Below are positions 1-6,552 of a stretch of DNA of 34,650 bases, one piece after another. The stretch is taken from assembly GCA_016871255.1 (NCBI GenBank), contig VFZH01000026.1:1-34650 (forward strand), in the 5' to 3' direction. The notes under the pieces are model-generated. The model was not told where the DNA came from. It did not search any database and saw only the letters and a list, made by a program, of their open reading frames with translations. The position numbers were made by a program, and so were the translations under genes. The stretch comes from Acidimicrobiia bacterium. GTDB lineage: Bacteria; Acidobacteriota; Vicinamibacteria; Vicinamibacterales; UBA2999. Numbering within the stretch: position 1 is the first letter of the stretch; each line of letters begins with the position of its first letter.

Positions 1-61
1 CAGCGCCCATCGTGGCCCACTTGGCCACGAGCGTCGCCTCGATCTCCGTGTCGCGCCTCAC
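1..61 (-). CDS. Transposase, N-terminal 20 codons only (partial)
   Basis: A GTG at 61-59 on the minus strand opens VRRDTEIEATLVAKWATMGA, which runs off the window. It aligns with the frame opened by TTG at 34595 at the other end (LRRDTDLEATLVAKYAALS). An in-frame TAA lies a few codons upstream in both copies, so the start must be at this place. Short N-termini of this kind (helical, followed in the family by a DERxRRLWAA-type motif) recall the ISAzo13-like transposases, but only 20 residues are visible and the family call is tentative. Confidence 0.45.
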   Translation of the reverse strand, partial: MRRDTEIEATLVAKWATMGA

Positions 62-110
62 GCCACACGTGTTAGATCACAAACCGCCCCTTCTTGGCAA
101 ACTAATTTAC
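1..110 (-). mobile_element. 5' end of an insertion sequence, left copy (continues left of the window)
   Basis: About 100 bases here are closely related, in inverted orientation, to the last 100 bases of the window. Shared blocks include the motif TTTGTGATCTAACA (read on the minus strand), AAATTAGTT, and the start of a coding region. This is the pattern of two copies of one IS family seen from their outer ends, each with the transposase reading out of the window. The exact terminus cannot be fixed; it lies somewhere between about 100 and 125, where an integrase reading frame on the other side stops making sense. Confidence 0.6.
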
Positions 111-209
111 GCGGGACGCCTTAGTGCGCGGGCTGTAGTGCCGGACGCGAATCGCCTCGCGAACCCGGTCGAGGAGCTTCTTCGGGGCAGGACCAGCGAC
201 ACTCGCCAT
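102..209 (-). pseudogene. Truncated integron-type tyrosine recombinase (N-terminal remnant)
   Basis: ATG at 209 on the minus strand opens a 35-codon frame. Its first 29 residues contain APKKLLDRVREAIRVRHYSP followed by RT, which matches the start of IntI-like and related tyrosine recombinases (consensus LLDRVRxxIRxRHYSxRTExAYVxWI). After RT the similarity ends and the frame stops at 102-104 within sequence shared with the IS at the right edge. The core-binding and catalytic domains are absent. I infer that the IS inserted into, or recombined with, the integrase gene. The stretch 210-328, upstream of this remnant, holds no gene I can recognise. Confidence 0.6.
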
Positions 210-328
210 CAGCGGGTGTTCCCTGCGAACGGCGTGCCGTCAGGCCAGAACGATCGGCGCGGTTGTCCCGGAGTGAGTACGCAGGTTCTGCACTGCCCGC
301 CGTCAGCCGACGTGGCAGTTCCTGCCAG

Positions 329-985
329 TTACCAGCTGCCGACGAGCACCTTGGCGCGGACGGTGAAGCCGCCGAGGTTCGTCTCGCCGAAGGCGGCGCC
401 GACGGTCAGCGCGTCCTGGCCGAGACCGTCGGGCACAGAACTCCACTCGACCTCGCCCGCGGCACCGATCCACTTCCAGATCTTCGCTTCCACGCCGCCG
501 GCCAGGTAGTAGCCGGTCACGGTCTCCTGCACGATCTCCGACTCGTCGGAGAAGCCGGCCTCCTCGGTGATCCGGTGCCAACCCAGACCGCCGCCCGCGA
601 AGGGCACGACACGCCACGCGGGTCGCGCGAACCGCAGGCCGCCGCCGATCTGCAGGGGGGAGATGGTGAGCGTCTCGCTGATGTCGAGTGGGAACGCCTG
701 CCCCCCGAACACGAAGACGCGCTGCCCGGTCCGGCTCACCCGACTGATCCGCACCTGCGCAAACAGGCCTCGGGGCATGAGGACGTCCGCGCCACCACCG
801 GCAGCCGGCGCAGACGAGGAGCCGAAGAGCGCCTCGAAGCTGTCCCGGGCCTGAAACGACACGAACCCGAGATCCGCGAACCCCCGGACGGTCACCTCGC
901 CGGCCGGCGCCTGCGCCGCAGCGGGCACCGCGGCAGCCACTCCCATCAACAGAGCCGATCCGGCGGCGGCAACAACCTGTCTCAC
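329..985 (-). CDS. Predicted outer-membrane beta-barrel protein
   Basis: 218 residues with a clear signal peptide (hydrophobic residues about 8-22, then AAAQA as a likely signal peptidase I site). The mature part has short alternating polar/hydrophobic, glycine-rich strands (GGGLRFARP, VPFAGGGLGW, YYLAGGVEAKIW, GGFTVRAKVLVG) and a terminal aromatic residue (W), as in small OmpA/OmpW-like barrels assembled by BamA. I do not recognise a specific family. The GTG start at 985 overlaps the TGA of the upstream protease by 4 bases, so the two are probably translationally coupled. Function unknown; a porin-like or structural surface role is inference. Confidence 0.7.
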   Translation of the reverse strand: MRQVVAAAGSALLMGVAAAVPAAAQAPAGEVTVRGFADLGFVSFQARDSFEALFGSSSAPAAGGGADVLMPRGLFAQVRISRVSRTGQRVFVFGGQAFPLDISETLTISPLQIGGGLRFARPAWRVVPFAGGGLGWHRITEEAGFSDESEIVQETVTGYYLAGGVEAKIWKWIGAAGEVEWSSVPDGLGQDALTVGAAFGETNLGGFTVRAKVLVGSW

Positions 986-2493
986 CGGAACAGCCCCATG
1001 CCGCGCAGCGCGTTCCTGGGTGCGATCAGGCCGAACCCGAACTCGTTGTCGCGTCCGGCGGGCCCCAGGTCGGTGGCGAACTGCTTCAGCGCGGCCTCCA
1101 GCGCGGCCGGGCGCGTGATGCCGTGCTGGATCAACAGCGCGGCCACCCCGGACACGTGCGCCGAGGCCATGGAGCTCCCCTGGAAGTAGCCGTACACGAA
1201 CATGTCGAAGCGTGGCGGGCCGAAGCGTGCCACGCCACTCGAGAACCGGTCCACGACGTCACGATCGTAGGTCTGCTGCAGGATCCCGCCGGTGGTGCCG
1301 AAGCGCATGTCGCCGCCGGGCGCCGCGACTTCGATGTACGACGCGGTGTTGGAGTAGAACGCCCGCGCGCCCGTCGGTCCGGTGGCGCCCACGGCCACCA
1401 TGCCGTCGATCTCGCGGGCGAAGTCGGCCAGCCGGTTCGCCGCGTTGCCCCGGTTGCCCTCGTTTCCACCGGCCGCGACCACGAGCGCCCCACGCGAGAC
1501 GGCGTACTCGATGGCCGCCCGCACCGCCGGCGCGGGACCGCCTTCGCGCCCGATGCTCAGGTTCACGATCTCCGCGCCATTGTCGGCTGCGTACCGGATC
1601 CCCCGCGCCACGACGTCATCGGTGCCGAAAAACGGGCTGTTGAAGATAACGTCCCACTCGCCGTCGATCACCTTCACGGGCATCAGCCGGACGTTGTAGG
1701 CGATGCCGGCCACACCGAGACCGTTGTTGGTGGCCTGGCCGATCGTGCCGGCGATGTGCGTGCCGTGGCCGTCGAGGTCCAGCGGCACGGGGTCGTTCCA
1801 GATGAAGTCGAACGGCGTCACGATCCGCTCGCTTCCGCCAAGGTCGGGCGCCGCGGCAAACGGCACGTCAACCGGGCCCAGCGCCGGGAAGCCGCCAGCC
1901 GCCACGCCGTTGAACCGCACGAGGCCTCCGCGATACGCGACGCCGCTGTCGACGACGGCGACCACGACACTGGACGAGGCGCCCGGCGCGATGTCCCACG
2001 CGCGCTCCATGCCGAGAGCCGACAGGTTCCACTGCCGCGGGAACAGCGGGTCGTTCGGCACCAGCATCGTGTGGACCCGGTACCGCGGCTGGGCGTATTC
2101 GACCTCCGGCTGCCCGGCCAGCAGCGCCGCGGCGGCCTCGTGGTCCGCGGCGGGATCGATCGCCACGATCTCGAAGTCGGCGTGGCTCGGTGTCGCCGTG
2201 ACTGCGGCTCCCGCGCCCGAGAGGGCGCGCGCCCGCGCGGCGCCGGACGCGCCGGGCGCGAACTTCACGATCAGGCTGCCTTCGAGATGCCCCCCGCGGT
2301 CGCGGCGCGCGATCCGCGTCGCGGCCGATCGCGGGGCGGTTGGCGGATCCGCATCCCGGATGCCCCGATCGATGGGGCCTGCGGAAATGTCGCTGAGCGT
2401 GGCCCGGCCGGACGCGCCGTCCTGACCGGACAGGTTCCCGAGGAGAAGCAGGGTGCCGAGGGCGACGGCCGGTGGAAGGCGGGGGAGACGCAT
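982..2493 (-). CDS. Secreted S8 family serine peptidase (subtilase)
   Basis: 503 residues. An N-terminal hydrophobic segment (about 8-20) looks like a signal peptide. Residues about 72-140 resemble an I9-like propeptide (GSLIVKFAPGAS ... EVEYAQPRYRV). The catalytic domain has the full triad: Asp182 in VAVVDSGV, His243 in DGHGTHIAGT, Ser441 in GSSMASAHVSGVAALL, with the oxyanion-hole Asn344 in AAGGNEG. It should be exported, self-processed and act outside the cytoplasm on proteins; the substrate is unknown. The ATG at 2493 is preceded within a few bases by a TATAAT box and has no Shine-Dalgarno sequence, so the mRNA may be nearly leaderless. It is coupled to the downstream barrel protein gene. 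Confidence 0.93.
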   Translation of the reverse strand: MRLPRLPPAVALGTLLLLGNLSGQDGASGRATLSDISAGPIDRGIRDADPPTAPRSAATRIARRDRGGHLEGSLIVKFAPGASGAARARALSGAGAAVTATPSHADFEIVAIDPAADHEAAAALLAGQPEVEYAQPRYRVHTMLVPNDPLFPRQWNLSALGMERAWDIAPGASSSVVVAVVDSGVAYRGGLVRFNGVAAGGFPALGPVDVPFAAAPDLGGSERIVTPFDFIWNDPVPLDLDGHGTHIAGTIGQATNNGLGVAGIAYNVRLMPVKVIDGEWDVIFNSPFFGTDDVVARGIRYAADNGAEIVNLSIGREGGPAPAVRAAIEYAVSRGALVVAAGGNEGNRGNAANRLADFAREIDGMVAVGATGPTGARAFYSNTASYIEVAAPGGDMRFGTTGGILQQTYDRDVVDRFSSGVARFGPPRFDMFVYGYFQGSSMASAHVSGVAALLIQHGITRPAALEAALKQFATDLGPAGRDNEFGFGLIAPRNALRGMGLFR

Positions 2494-2522
2494 GCCGCGT
2501 ACTGATTATACTGACCCGTTCC
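2494..2522. promoter_or_regulatory. Divergent, overlapping -10 boxes
   Basis: Only 29 bases separate the start codons of the protease (minus) and thymidine phosphorylase (plus). The AT-rich core carries TATAAT on the minus strand (2510-2505) and TATACT on the plus strand (2507-2512). Predicted transcription starts would lie within about 5 bases of each start codon. No Shine-Dalgarno sequence is visible for either gene. No convincing -35 boxes were found. Confidence 0.5.
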
Positions 2523-3827
2523 ATGCGGGCCGTTGACATCATCGCGCACAAGCGGGACGGAGGTGCGCTCGATCGTGACGCCATCGCGGCGTTCGTGGAG
2601 GGCGCCGCCCGGGGCACCTGGCCGGACTACCAGCTCGCGGCCCTCCTGATGGCGATCGTCCTTCGCGGGATGGACGCCGAGGAAACGTGGGCGCTCACCG
2701 AGGCCATGCGGGACTCGGGCGATCGCGTGGATCTGTCGGACGTGGCCGGCACGACGGTCGGCAAGCACAGCACCGGCGGCGTTGGCGACAAGGTCTCCAT
2801 CATCGCGGCCCCGCTCGCCGCCGCGTGCGGCGTCGTGGTGCCGAAGATGTCGGGCCGCGGGCTCGGGCACACGGGGGGCACACTCGACAAGCTCGAGTCG
2901 ATCCCCGGCTTCCGCATTCACCTGGACGTGGCCGAGTTCAAGGCGATCCTGCGGGACGTGGGCACCTGCATCATCGGGCAGACGGCTTCGCTGGCTCCGG
3001 CCGACAAGGCGTTGTACGCCCTGCGGGACGTGACCGCCACGACGGAGAGTCTTCCGCTGGTCGCGTCGTCTGTCATGAGCAAGAAGCTTGCAGAGGGGAG
3101 CAGCGCGCTGGTCCTGGACGTGAAGTGCGGCGATGGCGCGCTCGTGCGCGAGCGGCCGGTGGCGCGGCGGCTGGCGCAGACGATGGTGGACATCGGCAGG
3201 CGGGCGGGCGTGCGGACGGAGGCGCTCGTCACCGCCATGGATGCGCCTCTGGGCCGGGCGGTCGGCAACGCGCTCGAGGTGGCGGAGTGCCTGGACGTCC
3301 TCGAAGGCGGCGGCCCCGCTGACGTGCGCGACGTGGCAGCGCGTGTGGCCGGCCGCATGCTCGTGCTCGGTGGCGTCGCGTCCGGCGATGCCGCCGCGGC
3401 CGAGCAGGTCGCCCGTGTGCTCGCATCCGGTGCGGCTCGGGAGCGTCTCGCTCGCATGGTCGAACGGCAGGGCGGCGATCCGCGGGTCCTCGACGATCGG
3501 TCGCGCCTGCCGCGGGCGCCGTCCGTACAGGTCCTGCCCGCACCCCACGATGGGTTCGTCACGGCAACGCAGGCCCGTCCCATCGGTCGCGCCACCGTGG
3601 CGCTCGGGGCGGGACGTGCGGAGGCGGGCGATCGGATCGACCATGCCGTCGGTGTCGTCCTGCAGGCTCGCGTGGGCGACCGCGTGTCCCGGGGCCAGCC
3701 GCTCGTCGAGCTCCACCATCGCGAGGGCCGGGGGCTCGATGAGGCGCTGGCGCTGTGTCGGCAGGCCTGCGCGATCGGCGGCGTCCCGCCCCCACCAGGC
3801 CCGCTGCTGCTCGACGAGGTGCGATGA
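2523..3827 (+). CDS. deoA: Thymidine / pyrimidine-nucleoside phosphorylase
   Basis: 434 residues from the ATG at 2523, the usual length of DeoA/Pdp (about 433-440). The frame is open further upstream but that would run into the divergent promoter. It phosphorolyses thymidine, deoxyuridine or uridine to the base and (deoxy)ribose-1-phosphate. Seen motifs: KHSTGGVGDKVS (phosphate/dimer loop), the family signature SGRGLGHTGGTLDKLESIPG, MSKKLAEGSSALVLDVKCGD, and a C-terminal alpha/beta domain with VGVVLQARVGDRV. The usual KVGSGAF motif reads KCGDGAL, a small deviation. First gene of a four-gene salvage operon; its TGA overlaps the ATG of the transporter (ATGA). DeoA versus Pdp specificity cannot be told from the sequence. 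Confidence 0.93.
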   Translation: MRAVDIIAHKRDGGALDRDAIAAFVEGAARGTWPDYQLAALLMAIVLRGMDAEETWALTEAMRDSGDRVDLSDVAGTTVGKHSTGGVGDKVSIIAAPLAAACGVVVPKMSGRGLGHTGGTLDKLESIPGFRIHLDVAEFKAILRDVGTCIIGQTASLAPADKALYALRDVTATTESLPLVASSVMSKKLAEGSSALVLDVKCGDGALVRERPVARRLAQTMVDIGRRAGVRTEALVTAMDAPLGRAVGNALEVAECLDVLEGGGPADVRDVAARVAGRMLVLGGVASGDAAAAEQVARVLASGAARERLARMVERQGGDPRVLDDRSRLPRAPSVQVLPAPHDGFVTATQARPIGRATVALGAGRAEAGDRIDHAVGVVLQARVGDRVSRGQPLVELHHREGRGLDEALALCRQACAIGGVPPPPGPLLLDEVR

Positions 3828-5197
3828 GCGACACCACCGGTCCCGTGTCTCCGCCCGGCCTGCTGGCCGGCGCGTCCGCGCGCTCGCTGCGCCTGATGGC
3901 GCTCGGCACGGCGCTGGTGGTCCCGCTGGTCGCGTACCTGGCCGTCGGCGTGATCGGCCACCGGGGTCAGGCCGCGGCCGGCGCCGTGTCGTTCATCAGT
4001 CTGGTGGCCGCATGCTCCCCCGACCTCCGGCGCGTGCGCTGGCGTACGGTCGGGTGGGGCATGGCGCTGCAGGTAGGCCTGGCCCTGCTGATTCTCGAGT
4101 TCGAGGTGGGCGGCCGCCGGCCGGGCTACGAGCTGTTCAGCGCGGTGGCCGGTGGCATCCGCCGCTTCCTGGAGTTCACCGACGCCGGCTCGCTCTTCGT
4201 GTTCGGCGTGCTGGCGGACGAAGCGACGCTCGGGAAGGTGATGGGGCCGGCGAACGGTTTCGTGTTCGCGTTCCGGGCGCTGCCGACCATCATCTTCGTC
4301 TCGTCGGTGTCGGCGGTCCTGTACCACTTCGGCGTGCTGCAGGTGATCGTGCGCGGCATGGCGCGCGTGATGATCCGGCTGATGGGCACGAGCGGCGCCG
4401 AAACCCTGTCCGCCGCGGCCAACGTGTTCGTGGGGCAGACCGAGGCGCCGCTGATCGTCAAGCCGTTCGTGCCCCGGATGACGCAGTCGGAGCTGCTGGC
4501 CATGATGGCCGGCGGCATGGCCACGATCGCCGGAGGCGTGATGGCGGTCTACATCGCCATCGGCGCGGATCCGGTTGCCATCCTGACGACCAGCGTGATG
4601 GCAGCGCCGTGCGGGCTGTACCTGTCGAAGCTGCTGCTGCCGGAGCTGGAGGAACCCGAAACGCGCGGGGCGGCGCCGATCGGCATCGAGCGCCAGCACG
4701 TGAACGCAATCGACGCGGCTGCAGGGGGCGCCTCCGACGGGCTGATGCTGGCGCTGAACGTGGGCGCGATGCTGATCGCGTTTCTCGCCATCCTGGCGAT
4801 GGTGGACTCCCTGCTCGGGGCCGTCTGGGACGGTCTCACCCTGTCGCGGGTCTTCGCCGTGGTGTTCGCGCCGCTCGCGTTCCTGATGGGCGTGCCGCCG
4901 GCGGACGTCGGGCCGGTCGCGGACCTGCTCGGCACGAAGCTCGTGGCGAACGAGTTCGTGGCGTTCGTGAAGCTGACGGGCGAGTACAGGGACGTCATCA
5001 GCGAGCGGGGATTCGTCCTGGCCACGTACGCCCTCACGGGGTTCGCGAACTTCGCTTCCGTCGGGGTGCAGCTCGGCGGCATCGGCGGCCTCGCGCCCGC
5101 CCGGCGCGGGGACCTGGCCCGCCTCGGCATGCGCGCGCTGTTCGCGGGCTTCCTCACCACGCTGGTCAACGCCTGCGTGGCTTCGATGCTGTTGTGA
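3824..5197 (+). CDS. Concentrative nucleoside transporter (CNT/NupC family)
   Basis: 457 residues with many hydrophobic segments. Family motifs are GQTEAPLIVKPF (about residues 206-217) and GFANFASVGVQLGGIGGLAP near the C-terminus, which form the re-entrant loops binding the nucleoside and the coupling ion in CNT transporters. It should import nucleosides across the inner membrane with Na+ or H+. Start chosen at ATG 3824, overlapping the deoA stop by 4 bases. The stop overlaps the GTG of the next gene. Position between deoA and purine nucleoside phosphorylase fits uptake of the substrates of its neighbours. Confidence 0.93.
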   Translation: MSDTTGPVSPPGLLAGASARSLRLMALGTALVVPLVAYLAVGVIGHRGQAAAGAVSFISLVAACSPDLRRVRWRTVGWGMALQVGLALLILEFEVGGRRPGYELFSAVAGGIRRFLEFTDAGSLFVFGVLADEATLGKVMGPANGFVFAFRALPTIIFVSSVSAVLYHFGVLQVIVRGMARVMIRLMGTSGAETLSAAANVFVGQTEAPLIVKPFVPRMTQSELLAMMAGGMATIAGGVMAVYIAIGADPVAILTTSVMAAPCGLYLSKLLLPELEEPETRGAAPIGIERQHVNAIDAAAGGASDGLMLALNVGAMLIAFLAILAMVDSLLGAVWDGLTLSRVFAVVFAPLAFLMGVPPADVGPVADLLGTKLVANEFVAFVKLTGEYRDVISERGFVLATYALTGFANFASVGVQLGGIGGLAPARRGDLARLGMRALFAGFLTTLVNACVASMLL

Positions 5198-6018
5198 GCG
5201 GGGACTACGGCTTCGATCGGGTGGAAGAAGCCGCGTCCGCCGTGGCCGGCCGCTGCGGGCGCGCAGACGCGGCCATCGTGCTCGGATCGGGGCTCGGGGG
5301 AGTGGCGCAGGCACTGTCCGAACCGGTCGAGATGCCGTACGCGGCGATTCCCAACTGGCCCGCACCGGGTGTGGCGGGCCACTCGGGCCGTCTGTCGGTC
5401 GGCACGTTGTCAGGCCGCCGCGTCGCCGTGCTGTCGGGGCGCGTCCATGCCTACGAAGGCGTGCCGCTGCCGGCCGTGGTGTTCGCGGCGCGCGTCATGG
5501 CACGCCTTGGCGTCTCGACGTTCGTCTGCACGAACGCGGCCGGGGGCATTGCGCCGACGCTGGCTCCGGGAACGATCATGGTGATCGACGATCACCTCAA
5601 CCTTCTCGGCGCCAGTCCGCTGACCGGCCCGAACGACGAACGGTTCGGCCCCCGGTTCCCGGACATGAGCGAGGCGTACTCCAGGCGGCTGCGCGCCGTC
5701 GCGGACGAGGCCGCGCTGGCCCGTGGGGTCAAGCTCGCACACGGCGTGTATGCGTGTGTGCCGGGCCCGAGCTACGAAACGCCCGCGGAGATCCGGTACC
5801 TGCGGGCGATCGGTGCCGATGCCGTGGGGATGTCCACGGTGCCGGAAGTCATCGCGGCACGGCATCTGGGCGTCGACGTGCTGGGATTGTCGTGCATCAC
5901 GAACATGGCTGCCGGGTTGCTGCCCCAGCCGCTGTCACACGACGAAGTCCTGGAGACGGCCCGGGGCGTGGGGCGGGCGATGAGCGCCCTGCTGGAGGGA
6001 GTGGTTGAACGACTCTGA
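5194..6018 (+). CDS. punA: Purine nucleoside phosphorylase, trimeric (PNP family 2)
   Basis: 274 residues from GTG 5194 (GTGA overlap with the transporter stop). It converts inosine/guanosine and their deoxy forms with phosphate to base and (deoxy)ribose-1-phosphate. Motifs: VLGSGLGG (phosphate loop), GRVHAYEG, TNAAGGI, GPSYETPAEIR, GADAVGMSTVPEVIAARH and CITNMAAG; the Glu of YETPAE and the Asn of TNMAAG are the residues that read 6-oxopurines in this family. The length matches the 270-280 residues of trimeric PNPs. The same frame is open far upstream, but only as a shadow of the other genes. The last 14 bases overlap cdd. Confidence 0.94.
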   Translation: MSGDYGFDRVEEAASAVAGRCGRADAAIVLGSGLGGVAQALSEPVEMPYAAIPNWPAPGVAGHSGRLSVGTLSGRRVAVLSGRVHAYEGVPLPAVVFAARVMARLGVSTFVCTNAAGGIAPTLAPGTIMVIDDHLNLLGASPLTGPNDERFGPRFPDMSEAYSRRLRAVADEAALARGVKLAHGVYACVPGPSYETPAEIRYLRAIGADAVGMSTVPEVIAARHLGVDVLGLSCITNMAAGLLPQPLSHDEVLETARGVGRAMSALLEGVVERL

Positions 6019-6397
6019 TCTGGTCGAGGCGGCGCGGCAGGCCCGGCTGGCGGCGCAGGCCCCCTTCTCCGGGTTCCTCGTGGGCGCCGCCCTCGAAACC
6101 GCCGAGGGCGCGATCATCACGGGCTGCAACGTCGAGAGCGCCACCTACGGGCTGACGATCTGCGCCGAGCGTGTCGCGCTGGTCAAGGCCCTCTCCGAGG
6201 GTCACTCGAGATTCGTGCAAGTGGCCGTCGTGGCCGACGCCGGACAGCCGACGCCACCGTGCGGCGCGTGCCGGCAGCTGCTGTGGGAGTACGCGGGAAA
6301 CCTCGACGTGGTCCTCGCCAACCTGACCGAAGTGACCGGCCGCCACCAGCTGGCGGACCTGCTGCCGCTGCCCTTCGATCGGCGCCAGCTGGAGTAG
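6005..6397 (+). CDS. cdd: Cytidine deaminase
   Basis: 130 residues, the usual length of homotetrameric cytidine deaminases. It hydrolyses cytidine/deoxycytidine to uridine/deoxyuridine, feeding thymidine phosphorylase. Zinc site: Cys53-Ala-Glu55 (TICAERVAL) with Cys86 and Cys89 (PCGACRQ); Asn42 and Glu44 of NVE bind the ribose. The start is a rare TTG at 6005, supported by a GGAGG at 5994-5998 with six bases of spacing. It lies inside the end of the phosphorylase gene (14-base overlap), the last gene of the operon. Confidence 0.95.
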   Translation: MNDSDLVEAARQARLAAQAPFSGFLVGAALETAEGAIITGCNVESATYGLTICAERVALVKALSEGHSRFVQVAVVADAGQPTPPCGACRQLLWEYAGNLDVVLANLTEVTGRHQLADLLPLPFDRRQLE

Positions 6398-6430
6398 ACC
6401 CGCAGCTCACGTGAGTTGGCACTCGTCGAC

Positions 6431-6550
6431 GGCCAGCGCTGGCTGGTCTGGGCGAAGCCGAAGGCGGTCGGCCGGAGCCGGCTGCCCGCCTCCGCACGTT
6501 CCGCGGTGCGGCGAGGTCTCGCCGAAGCCACGCGAAGGCGGAAGGCCGGC
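6431..6550. repeat. Palindrome and direct repeat between convergent genes
   Basis: The 155 bases between cdd and the M48 peptidase gene hold a perfect 12-base palindrome (GCCAGCGCTGGC, 6432-6443), a second one (CTCACGTGAG, 6406-6415), and a degenerate direct repeat of the form GAAGCC(N)GAAGGCGG...GGCCGG at about 6454-6478 and 6525-6550. The first palindrome with its flank (GGCCAGC-GCTGG...AAGCC) resembles the hairpin at 10551-10571, suggesting a dispersed REP-like family. It may also act as a bidirectional terminator. Confidence 0.4.
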
Positions 6551-6552
6551 CC

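Noticed and set aside
1123-2505. Long open frame opposite the subtilase
   Set aside because: It is the complement of a gene with a full catalytic triad and signal peptide; the frame has no ribosome site or recognisable motif.
2918-5365. 815-codon open frame on the minus strand
   Set aside because: Antisense shadow of the nucleoside operon; its composition (Arg, Gly, His runs) has no domain pattern.
3133-6018. A 961-codon open frame across deoA, the transporter and PNP
   Set aside because: Only its last 274 codons (punA) carry family motifs; the rest is a shadow frame in GC-rich DNA, arginine-rich and overlapped by two well-supported genes in other frames.
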